Source: Candidatus Poseidoniaceae archaeon | GTDB lineage: Archaea; Thermoplasmatota; Poseidoniia; Poseidoniales; Poseidoniaceae | Direction: 5' to 3' | Assembly: GCA_013330285.1 (NCBI GenBank) | Contig: DUIP01000069.1 | Span: forward strand, 1-8,359 | Length of the DNA stretch: 8,359 bases | In this document: positions 1-5,647 of the stretch, one piece after another | Layout: each line of letters begins with the position of its first letter | Numbering within the stretch: position 1 is the first letter of the stretch | Translations under genes and position numbers: made by a program | The notes under the pieces: model-generated | Seen by the model: the letters and a program-made list of their open reading frames with translations, nothing else | Databases searched by the model: none | Told to the model about the DNA's origin: nothing

Positions 1-968
1 AGGCCAGTGAAGCCATTCACTCGGTGGGCATGTCGCATCACGACTGCGTCAAACCAGCCACAGCGTCGCTTTCGGCCAGTCGTGGTGCCGAATTCATGGC
101 CTACAGTACCTAAGTGGTCTCCAACTTCATCTTCGAGTTCAGTTGGCATGGCGCCGTGACCAACACGAGTGATGTAGGCCTTTGTGATGCCAATGACTTC
201 ATTCACGTGGCCTGGATGAATTCCCGCTCCATGACCAGCGTTTCCTCGTGAGGTTACGGATGAAGTAACGTATGGGAATGTACCCTGGTCGATGTCGAGC
301 AGACAACCCTGAGCACCTTCAAGAATCACATGCTCGCCGAGTTTCAATGCATTGTCGAGCATGAGCCCGGTGTTGGCAATACTTTGGGCGTACGTCGCAT
401 GAATCCATGCAATGTCTTCGGCAAGTTTGGATTGTTCAATACGATCTTTGCAGCCAGCTGCTTCGAGGCTCGCATTCATTCGAGCCGTCGTTGTTTCCAT
501 CCAATTCGAATCGCCGTCGACTTCGGAAAGATCTCCAAACCGCAATCCGATTCTGTTGATTTTGTCGGCATATGTGGGCCCGATACCACGTCCAGTGGTT
601 CCAATTTTCTTATCCTGGCCGTCGAGAATGCAATGGTAGGGGAGAATGATGTGAGCACGTTCGCTGATGAACAGTCGCTCACCGCGTGGGTCTTCGTCTG
701 TTGAGGCCTTCCAACCGTTCAATTCCTTGTCCAAAACCCAAGGGTCGACGACCATACCATCGCCCAAAATGAGGTTGCACTCTTTGCGCGTGATGCCTGA
801 TGGAAGAAGGTGGAACTTGAGGACTTGTTCTCCCAGAACAACCGTGTGTCCAGCGTTGTTGCCGCCTTGGAATCGAACAACCCAAGTGGCTTGTTCTGCA
901 ATACGATCGACTAACTTTCCTTTTCCTTCATCTCCCCATTGGGCGCCAAGGACGACGGTTGCTGGCAT
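1..968 (-). CDS. purA: Adenylosuccinate synthetase, C-terminal part cut by window edge
   Basis: This enzyme joins IMP and aspartate using GTP to give adenylosuccinate, the first step from IMP to AMP, in the cytoplasm. The first 322 codons are visible. The N-terminal loop GAQWGDEGKGK (residues 8-18) carries the catalytic Asp13, and the GGNNAGHT segment carries His41; both match the Escherichia coli enzyme by position. GTTGRGIGPTY (about 123-133), EGAQG followed by LDIDQGTFPYVTSS, and GRKRRCGWFD near the visible end are further family signatures. The family is usually about 430 residues, so roughly 100 C-terminal residues lie beyond base 1. The start at 968 is supported by a GGAG at 977-980 (minus strand), 8 bases upstream. 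The gene diverges from tfb, with a TATA-like box at 1064-1073. It is read from the minus strand and has no stop inside the window. The family assignment is very secure. Confidence 0.97.
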   Translation of the reverse strand, partial: MPATVVLGAQWGDEGKGKLVDRIAEQATWVVRFQGGNNAGHTVVLGEQVLKFHLLPSGITRKECNLILGDGMVVDPWVLDKELNGWKASTDEDPRGERLFISERAHIILPYHCILDGQDKKIGTTGRGIGPTYADKINRIGLRFGDLSEVDGDSNWMETTTARMNASLEAAGCKDRIEQSKLAEDIAWIHATYAQSIANTGLMLDNALKLGEHVILEGAQGCLLDIDQGTFPYVTSSVTSRGNAGHGAGIHPGHVNEVIGITKAYITRVGHGAMPTELEDEVGDHLGTVGHEFGTTTGRKRRCGWFDAVVMRHAHRVNGFTG

Positions 969-1063
969 AATGCTCTCTCCGTCCCGTGGTGACCGCGTAC
1001 CGTCTTTGAACTCTTGCTCTCGTTTGGTTCAGCCCTGACTTCGATTGAGTTTTTTCAAACAAC

Positions 1064-1073
1064 AGTTTATATT
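1064..1073 (-). promoter_or_regulatory. Probable TATA box for purA
   Basis: On the minus strand this reads AATATAAACT, a good archaeal TATA-like box in otherwise mixed sequence. A start about 25 bases downstream would fall near 1042, giving purA a leader of roughly 70 bases that contains the GGAG ribosome site at 977-980. Seen by eye only; no transcript data. Confidence 0.5.
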
Positions 1074-1074
1074 C

Positions 1075-1095
1075 AGTTGAGCATCGTTCCCAACT
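1075..1095. repeat. Imperfect inverted repeat AGTTGAG / CCCAACT next to purA TATA box
   Basis: The arms are AGTTGAG (1075-1081) and CCCAACT (1089-1095). They pair at six of seven positions and are separated by 7 bases. The repeat lies directly upstream of the purA TATA-like box at 1064-1073. The same heptamer pair recurs, in the opposite order, at 1188-1214 in front of tfb. That position and recurrence suggest a protein binding site, which is an inference. Confidence 0.4.
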
Positions 1096-1171
1096 ACTTA
1101 GCGAGAACCCCACACACACCGTCTATCCTACGAGTGGTCATGCGTTAACCGCGCAGCACCCCCATACAGGG

Positions 1172-1180
1172 TTTTAAATA
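1172..1180 (+). promoter_or_regulatory. Probable TATA box for tfb
   Basis: The sequence TTTTAAATA is a strong archaeal TATA-like box. Counting about 25 bases from its centre puts transcription start near 1201, leaving a leader of roughly 13 bases that holds the AAGGAG ribosome site just before the start codon at 1214. Confidence 0.6.
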
Positions 1181-1187
1181 GAAAGGT

Positions 1188-1214
1188 TCTCAACTACTGA
1201 ACAAGGAGTTGAGA
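1188..1214. repeat. Perfect 8-base inverted repeat over the tfb start region
   Basis: TCTCAACT (1188-1195) and AGTTGAGA (1207-1214) are exact reverse complements around an 11-base spacer. The repeat begins 8 bases after the tfb TATA-like box and covers the predicted transcription start, the ribosome site and the first base of the start codon. If transcription begins near 1201, the left arm is not in the mRNA, so a DNA operator fits better than an RNA hairpin. A blocking (repressor) position is the natural reading, but the binding protein is unknown. Confidence 0.45.
1203..1208 (+). promoter_or_regulatory. Ribosome binding site AAGGAG for tfb
   Basis: AAGGAG lies 5 bases before the ATG at 1214 and 8 before the next in-frame ATG at 1217. 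It favours this start over the later Met codon at 1250, and so supports the long N-terminus of the protein. Confidence 0.6.
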
Positions 1215-2230
1215 TGATGAAGCAAAATACACAAGCCGATACGGACACAATGAACAGGAGCTCCCCACTCATACGGGGGCGTGAGCACGCCAACCATACA
1301 GTGAGACGCACCCTCGAAGGCCATACGAGGCCTTGTGAGGAATGTGGTGCTGTCGATTGGCAACTTGACGCCAGTCGTGGCGAGATCACTTGTAACGCAT
1401 GCGGCCTAGTCGTCGAGGAAAACGTCATCGATCCGGGCGCTGAATGGACCAACCGTGACCGGAGCCAAGACCGTTCAAGGGTTGGCCAACCACTGACCTA
1501 CACACTTGCCGATAAAGGTCTGAACACCACAATCGATGTACGGGACCTCAACACTGGCTCAGCCGGCCGCCACGGGATCTCGTCGCGGGCTCGCCGAGAA
1601 TGGCGTCGTCGACGTGTGATCGATGAACGCTCGAAAACCCGTAAAAGTCGAGAGCGGAACTTGGTGCGGGCAAATCAATTCATTCGTGACAACTCTGGTC
1701 TACCAAAACCACTCCAAGAGGAAGCTGCACGTTTGTACCGACGCCTGTCAGGCGAAGGCTTCGTAACAGGTCGCTCGATTGCCGGTGTCACTGCAGCATG
1801 CACATACCTTGTAGCCAGGCAAGAAAATCTACCACGTCAAATCCCAGACATATCTCAAGCATTTGATGTCACGGAAAAGGAATTGTCTCGATTGATTCGT
1901 CAAGTCTCACGTCGCCTCAATCTTCACAAGATCTCTTCACCAGATCAGTATTTTGACAAGTTCATTTCGGATTTGCAACTTCCCCCCAACATCCACATCC
2001 AAGTCGGGCACTTATGGAACGCCATCCAACCACACGAAGACATCTGGCAAGGAAAGAAACCAATGGGCGTTGCCGCTGCGTTGATTTACAAAGCCTCTTC
2101 AGAATCGGGATCGCCTCGAACACAATCAGAGGTGTGTGGTGTTGCGAATGTTTCCGAAGTCACACTTCGTGGCCTCCTGCGTCTTATCGACGGTTTGCTG
2201 AGCCAACTTGGGTATGTTTCCGAACAGTGA
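1214..2230 (+). CDS. tfb: Transcription initiation factor B (TFB), archaeal TFIIB homologue
   Basis: TFB binds the TBP-TATA complex and the BRE, recruits RNA polymerase and helps open the promoter. The 338-residue product has the expected order of parts. A zinc ribbon uses Cys41, Cys44, Cys60 and Cys63. A B-reader/linker region follows (about 75-147), including GAEWTNRDRSQDRSRVG and the basic stretch REWRRRRV. Two cyclin-fold repeats lie at about 148-240 (with SRERNL, then GRSIAGVTAACTYL) and 245-335 (with GKKPMGVAAALIY and the final helix-turn-helix around SEVCGVANVSEVTLRGL). Both repeats look intact. About 40 residues precede the zinc ribbon, longer than the roughly 10-residue lead common in archaeal TFBs; the ribosome site at 1203 supports this start, though Met13 (1250) is an alternative. 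Many archaea carry several TFB copies, so whether this is the main one cannot be told here. It is the first gene of a possible three-gene run. Confidence 0.96.
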   Translation: MMKQNTQADTDTMNRSSPLIRGREHANHTVRRTLEGHTRPCEECGAVDWQLDASRGEITCNACGLVVEENVIDPGAEWTNRDRSQDRSRVGQPLTYTLADKGLNTTIDVRDLNTGSAGRHGISSRARREWRRRRVIDERSKTRKSRERNLVRANQFIRDNSGLPKPLQEEAARLYRRLSGEGFVTGRSIAGVTAACTYLVARQENLPRQIPDISQAFDVTEKELSRLIRQVSRRLNLHKISSPDQYFDKFISDLQLPPNIHIQVGHLWNAIQPHEDIWQGKKPMGVAAALIYKASSESGSPRTQSEVCGVANVSEVTLRGLLRLIDGLLSQLGYVSEQ

Positions 2231-2267
2231 AGCATTCCACTCGTGGTAACATTATTGAATCGGGCAC

Positions 2268-2272
2268 AGGTG
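2268..2272 (+). promoter_or_regulatory. Probable ribosome binding site AGGTG for the zinc-ribbon protein
   Basis: AGGTG matches the anti-Shine-Dalgarno core and lies 9 bases before the ATG at 2282. It supports translation from a message that continues from tfb. An in-frame TGA at 2276-2278 rules out any earlier start. Confidence 0.4.
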
Positions 2273-2281
2273 CTATGACAC

Positions 2282-2560
2282 ATGGGCTTCAAGGCAAAGG
2301 CACGAAAGCACAAAGCGGACGCTGGTGAAACCAACGAAACAACCACCAAGAAATCGAAGAAAGTAGGCGAGATTCCATGTGGCGTCAACGGCTGCGATGG
2401 TTTTGCTGACAAATCCTTCGGAGGGCGCTCGTTATCGATTGACAATGCCATCGATGTGTGGGGCGACGGAGGCTACACCGAACGCAAAGGTAGGGTTCGT
2501 GTTTGCAAGTCCTGCTACCGTAAGTGGAAGAAGGACAACAAATCCGAAGACACGTATTGA
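2282..2560 (+). CDS. Small basic protein with a four-cysteine zinc-ribbon-like domain, function unknown
   Basis: I do not recognise a named family for this 92-residue protein. Residues 1-30 are strongly basic and low in complexity (GFKAKARKHK, then a Thr/Lys-rich stretch). The rest holds two cysteine pairs, Cys33-x4-Cys38 and Cys75-x2-Cys78, separated by 36 residues with an SLSIDNAIDVWGDGGY segment, and ends in a basic helix (SCYRKWKKD). This pattern suggests a treble-clef or ribbon-type zinc site with nucleic-acid affinity, which is inferred from composition only. No signal peptide or membrane segment is present. It starts 51 bases after tfb with an AGGTG ribosome site and may be cotranscribed with it. 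The consistent frame, codon use and cysteine spacing favour a real gene. Confidence 0.75.
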   Translation: MGFKAKARKHKADAGETNETTTKKSKKVGEIPCGVNGCDGFADKSFGGRSLSIDNAIDVWGDGGYTERKGRVRVCKSCYRKWKKDNKSEDTY

Positions 2561-2597
2561 TTCACTTTCAGTTTTCCCTTCGGGGTCTGCAAAATGA

Positions 2598-3245
2598 ATG
2601 TACACCCCCGGCCCTGAATTCAGTTGTATGAACAACAGAGTCGTTGTCAGAAGCCTTGTAACCCCAGACGGATGCCTTGTAGCCATGGATGATGGCCTCG
2701 TACAATGGCGTCCTCACCATGGAACCAACCGTCGAATCAAACTCGATGCTATTGCAACGGTCATGTTGGTGATCAAAGGACCAACAAATCGCATCGAATC
2801 TGCAATCATCGGTGATGCCAACGGTGGTGTGACGTACCTCACCCTGCCCATGCTCGATATCGTCGATAAATTCACAGTTGATGGCGGCGTTGTTCGTTCA
2901 ATGTGCAGTGCTTCGCCAAATGAGACCTCGTTCCTCGTGGCAACTCAGGGTGGGCAAGTTTGGATGGTTGGCCCAAATGTGCCTCGCCGAGGCGTGAAAC
3001 TCTTCACTTATGATGGCCCAATCTCGAGTTTGAGATTACACGATCAAATCATACATATCCAGAGCGGATGGAATCGAGCAAGTTATTCCATGGATGGTTC
3101 ACAAACCACCCACACCAATGGTCGGCAGCCGTTTGAAGAGAAAGCTAAGCAACGTGCAAATAGACGAGCCAAGATCCTCGAATCGCAACAACTGGCCTCA
3201 GATGGGCCCCAACCCCTGATGCTTGATTTGCCAGCGGTTGCCTAA
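2598..3245 (+). CDS. Beta-propeller-like protein of unknown function
   Basis: The 215-residue product is soluble, without signal peptide or membrane helices. Residues about 11-168 form repeating beta-strand units that end in small-residue turns, such as GCLVAMDDGLVQWRP, AIIGDANGGVTYLTLP, SFLVATQGGQVWMVGP and IIHIQSGWNRASYSMDG. These resemble four blades of a WD40/PQQ-type propeller, too few for a closed ring unless it oligomerises or the fold differs. The last about 45 residues switch to a charged helix (EEKAKQRANRRAKILESQ) and a Pro/Leu tail. No catalytic motif is visible. The start is uncertain: neither the ATG at 2598 nor the one at codon 11 (2628) has a clear ribosome site, and homology-like strand content begins after codon 11. 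It lies 37 bases after the zinc-ribbon gene, and its stop overlaps the convergent MBL gene by 4 bases. Confidence 0.75.
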   Translation: MYTPGPEFSCMNNRVVVRSLVTPDGCLVAMDDGLVQWRPHHGTNRRIKLDAIATVMLVIKGPTNRIESAIIGDANGGVTYLTLPMLDIVDKFTVDGGVVRSMCSASPNETSFLVATQGGQVWMVGPNVPRRGVKLFTYDGPISSLRLHDQIIHIQSGWNRASYSMDGSQTTHTNGRQPFEEKAKQRANRRAKILESQQLASDGPQPLMLDLPAVA

Positions 3246-4063
3246 ATTGATTCTTTTTCTTGAAGTGGCCATGGCGGATGTGAAGTGTACCACATCGCTG
3301 TTGGAGCTGGCCTACCCCACGATTTTGGAGGTGCGCCGTCACGAGTAAGACAATCACGCAGAAATTTGAGATGCTGCTCAAGAACATCATGAACGTGATT
3401 TTTCCCTTTAATTGCAGGCCCTTGCATGGGGACAATAGCAGAGGGTTTTCGTTGTTGAATGCGTTCTAAACTCTCAATCAGGTCGGGTAAACAACCGCCG
3501 GGTAAGTCCCATCTTGCCGGCCGGTCGGCCCTTGGAAGGATACAACCAACAATCATCATCGATTGTTCTTTAACCCAAAAACCCATTTCATCAGGGGAGC
3601 AACCAGGAAGGTGAATCGCTTCGACTTCACCATCGCCAAGAGCAAAAATTTCCCCCGGCCCACACGGTTCTGTTGAGAGTGGGGGCATGTCCGAGTCATA
3701 CCGATTTGCCCAAGTGGAAAAGAAATCTCCAGTTTCCAGTGCTGCTTGCCCCTCTTCGTGAATGTGAACTGGACATTCGCCAAAATTCTGAGAAATATGT
3801 TTGGCTCCACCAGAACATGGATACCTTTTGCTGCTCAGTAAGATTCGATCCAATGTTGCCTCTTCTCCAATTTGACCTTTCACTCGCTCGACTTGCAGTG
3901 CTTGGTACCACGAGGTGCCTGCGTTGATCAGCAGTGTTCCGGCCGAACCTGTCACAACCACGACATTCGCGTCGTGGTGAATGCCAGGCAGGCGTAGCAC
4001 ACGCATGACACAGCGTGTAAGCCAAGGGCTTTCAACACTGCTTCCACAGAGGGAATAGACCAT
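3242..4063 (-). CDS. Metallo-beta-lactamase-fold protein lacking the canonical metal ligands (probable pseudoenzyme)
   Basis: The 273-residue sequence follows the MBL-fold hydrolase pattern throughout: an N-terminal strand pair with GTLLINAGTS (42-51), the first-motif position LLSSKRYPCSGGAKHI (75-90), IHLPGCSPDEMGFWV (150-164), IVGCILP (171-177), RWDLPGG (184-190) and AIVPMQGP (209-216). In active relatives the first motif is HxHxDH; here it reads Ser78-Lys-Arg80-Tyr-Pro82-Cys83. The PGHS His is Cys155, the Asp of the usual GD is Cys174, the GHG His is Gln214, and the Asp of the usual LIDTG is Asn47. Hydrolase activity with the usual two-metal centre is therefore unlikely. The reading frame is intact and well conserved in structure, so it does not look like a decaying gene. 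Translation may start at 4063 or at Met20 (4006), where family similarity begins. It diverges from L40e across a shared TATA-like box. Confidence 0.88.
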   Translation of the reverse strand: MVYSLCGSSVESPWLTRCVMRVLRLPGIHHDANVVVVTGSAGTLLINAGTSWYQALQVERVKGQIGEEATLDRILLSSKRYPCSGGAKHISQNFGECPVHIHEEGQAALETGDFFSTWANRYDSDMPPLSTEPCGPGEIFALGDGEVEAIHLPGCSPDEMGFWVKEQSMMIVGCILPRADRPARWDLPGGCLPDLIESLERIQQRKPSAIVPMQGPAIKGKNHVHDVLEQHLKFLRDCLTRDGAPPKSWGRPAPTAMWYTSHPPWPLQEKESI

Positions 4064-4112
4064 GCATCTTTCTAAAATGCCTCACAGTCCTACATTGCTC
4101 ACCTCGGTTGTG

Positions 4113-4120
4113 GTTAAATA
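4113..4120. promoter_or_regulatory. Shared TATA-like box between the MBL gene and L40e
   Basis: GTTAAATA on the plus strand, TATTTAAC on the minus strand. Its centre lies about 25 bases before the L40e ATG at 4142, so the L40e mRNA is predicted to be leaderless. Read on the minus strand it predicts a start near 4091 and a leader of about 28 bases for the MBL gene at 4063. No second AT-rich box is seen in the 78-base gap. Confidence 0.55.
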
Positions 4121-4141
4121 GGGGGAGTTTGTCGCTTGGCC

Positions 4142-4291
4142 ATGGCACGATTCCCTGAAGCAGAGGAGCGCTTGCTTCGCGTGAAGATTTGCATGAAGTG
4201 CAATGCACGCAACGCTTGGAGAGCCACTCGCTGTAGAAAGTGCGGCTACAAGGGCCTACGGCCTAAGAATGCAGAACGCAAGGGCGCATGA
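4142..4291 (+). CDS. rpl40e: Large ribosomal subunit protein L40e
   Basis: This 49-residue protein is an archaeal/eukaryotic-type component of the 50S subunit; its eukaryotic counterpart is the ribosomal part of the ubiquitin-L40 fusion. The sequence begins [20 protein letters not shown] and has the diagnostic zinc site Cys17-x2-Cys20 and Cys31-x2-Cys34, with [20 protein letters not shown] between and after, then a basic tail. Length and motif order are as expected for archaeal L40e. There is no ribosome site directly upstream, consistent with a leaderless mRNA from the TATA-like box at 4113-4120. It stands alone between two minus-strand genes and stops 15 bases before the convergent A24 peptidase gene. 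It is easily missed because of its size. Confidence 0.95.
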   Translation: MARFPEAEERLLRVKICMKCNARNAWRATRCRKCGYKGLRPKNAERKGA

Positions 4292-4306
4292 TGCTAGGGC
4301 GCTCAC

Positions 4307-5305
4307 TCAAAGCCCAAACATTGGCATGATGAGTGCCATTGGATCACCCAACAACACAAGTGGTGCGATCGCTGGGAACAAAAAGACCAGCAAGGGTAAT
4401 TTTGAGCTCACCCACACCTTGTCAACACCTGCGTCTTCGAGGGCCTTGACTGATGCTTCCAAATCTTCTCGTGAGGGCGTGGTACGTGGCGCTCGAGACC
4501 TGTGGTGGGTTTTTGTCGTACCATCTGGCATTTCGATGAGTGCCGTCAACAGCCATACATGCTTGGAGAGAACAGCATCCAATTGGATTCGGGATGCATG
4601 CCAGGCTAGGCGGAGGTCTCCAAATCTCCGAATATGACCTGATAGAGCATTGTTGGCGAGCAAAATAAATGGGATCAGAAGGAAACTCAATCCACCCCAC
4701 ATCAGAAGCGCTAGGCTCGGTGGGAGTGCTACATTGGCAACACTTGTGGCATCCGAACAGAGAAGAGGCACTGTGGACCAATCCGGAATAAGGATTGCAA
4801 CCCACATGAGCGCCTTTGCATCTGCCCCTCCGTGGAGCAAGCGTAGTCTCCATGCAGCATCAATAATCAAAATCACAAACAGAACGCTCAATGTTTTCCA
4901 CCAGAGTGCTCCAAGACTCGTATCGTTTCCGAGAATGACCTCAAGTGGGTCTGTGGATTGGTAGACAAGTGCACCGGCGACCACTCCTATTGCGCTGACG
5001 GCGTACCACAAGGTGACGATCATGTCAAGGCGAGAACCTTTGCGTATGTCGGACAAGGATGGTCGGCCCAACACAGCACCGCTTGCATAGGCAATAACGG
5101 CGGATGCCGTGAGATATATTGTCCAGTCAGCACCCTGGTTGATGAGGTCGAGCGTCCAAAGAAAGATGGCTGGTTTAATCCAGACAAGCCAATGTTCATT
5201 GTTCACTCGCCTCTCTTTATGATCCATCCATGCGGCCCATCCCATGCCAAGAACGATGACAAAGACCCTTGACCAACCAAGAAGCTCAGTTTCTGTGATG
5301 TCCAT
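4307..5305 (-). CDS. Archaeal type A24 prepilin/preflagellin peptidase
   Basis: This membrane aspartyl protease should cut class III signal peptides of archaeal pilins or archaellins at the inner face of the membrane. The two catalytic aspartates are visible: Asp28 in WMDHKERRVNN, just after the first membrane helix (about 13-27), and Asp162 in GGADAKAL, the GxGD-type motif. Further hydrophobic helices lie at about 64-80, 96-115, 138-152, 165-182, 194-216 and 303-328. The ending VWVSSKLPLLVFLFPAI followed by GDP resembles the last segment of FlaK-type enzymes. At 332 residues it is longer than FlaK or PibD (about 230), partly because of a charged cytosolic stretch at about 220-300. The start at 5305 lies about 27 bases from a TATA-like box, suggesting a leaderless mRNA. 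No pilin or archaellum gene is in the window, so the substrates are unknown, and I cannot choose between prepilin and preflagellin specificity. Confidence 0.9.
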   Translation of the reverse strand: MDITETELLGWSRVFVIVLGMGWAAWMDHKERRVNNEHWLVWIKPAIFLWTLDLINQGADWTIYLTASAVIAYASGAVLGRPSLSDIRKGSRLDMIVTLWYAVSAIGVVAGALVYQSTDPLEVILGNDTSLGALWWKTLSVLFVILIIDAAWRLRLLHGGADAKALMWVAILIPDWSTVPLLCSDATSVANVALPPSLALLMWGGLSFLLIPFILLANNALSGHIRRFGDLRLAWHASRIQLDAVLSKHVWLLTALIEMPDGTTKTHHRSRAPRTTPSREDLEASVKALEDAGVDKVWVSSKLPLLVFLFPAIAPLVLLGDPMALIMPMFGL

Positions 5306-5327
5306 GATGTGCGGATGGTGGCAATGA

Positions 5328-5337
5328 ACTTAAAGAC
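5328..5337. promoter_or_regulatory. Shared TATA-like element between A24 peptidase and UPF0147 genes
   Basis: ACTTAAAGAC on the plus strand; its near-symmetric TTAA core reads TCTTTAAGT on the other. The centre is about 27 bases from the A24 peptidase ATG (5305), predicting a leaderless start, and on the plus strand predicts a start near 5357, 24 bases before the UPF0147 ATG at 5381. It is a weaker TATA match than the two at 1172 and 4113. Confidence 0.4.
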
Positions 5338-5380
5338 GGCCTACACACAGCGATATGTACCGACCAAAGGGGCTGTGATT

Positions 5381-5647
5381 ATGGATATCGAAACTCGTCT
5401 TCAACAAGTGGCCACGGTGATCAATCAAATTGATGATCCAAAAGTCCCTCGAAATATTCGTCGACAAGCCAAAGAGGCTTGCGACAATTGGCTTCTCAAT
5501 AAAGCGAAAAAGATTGATGTACGTATTGCTATGGCGCAGTCAAAACTTGAGGAGCTCTACGAAGACCCCAACATTCCACCAGAATTTGGTACCCTCATTC
5601 TGATGATTAATACAGAACTTGAAAAAATCCTCACCGAGGTTCTTTAA
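5381..5647 (+). CDS. UPF0147 family protein
   Basis: This 88-residue all-helical protein belongs to an archaeal family of unknown function (UPF0147). The signature is the segment DDPKVPRNIRRQAKEA (about 18-33), followed by VRIAMAQSKLEELYEDPNIPPEFGTLI (about 48-74), close to the family pattern of VPRNIRR, then a second helical unit with DPNMP. The two units, each ending in a D-x2-x-P type turn, look like a repeated helical hairpin. The frame stays open back to 5309, but family similarity begins at the ATG at 5381 (MDIETRLQQV) and the length then matches the family, so I use that start. Its stop at 5645-5647 directly abuts the stop of the convergent AI-2E gene. No membrane segments or cysteines suggest a cytosolic protein; nothing in the context shows its role. 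Confidence 0.9.
   Translation: MDIETRLQQVATVINQIDDPKVPRNIRRQAKEACDNWLLNKAKKIDVRIAMAQSKLEELYEDPNIPPEFGTLILMINTELEKILTEVL

Noticed and set aside
330..1038. Plus-strand open frames over purA
   Set aside because: They are antisense to a clearly recognised purA and carry no domain signal.
1188..1214. RNA hairpin hiding the tfb ribosome site
   Set aside because: The TATA-like box predicts transcription starting near 1201, so the left arm would not be in the mRNA; kept instead as a possible DNA operator.
2225..2246. Near-copy of the sequence at 5-27 (CAGTGAAGC followed by CATTC/ATTCC and ACTCG)
   Set aside because: The match needs several single-base gaps, one copy is inside purA coding sequence and the other spans the tfb stop; most likely chance.
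2275..2278. ATGA just before the zinc-ribbon gene as a start
   Set aside because: This ATG is in a different frame from the zinc-ribbon protein and its own product (about 17 codons) shows nothing recognisable; the overlapping TGA instead closes the real frame upstream of 2282.
5309..5380. Longer N-terminus for the UPF0147 protein
   Set aside because: These 24 codons lie upstream of where family similarity and length begin, and would overlap the predicted promoter at 5328-5337.
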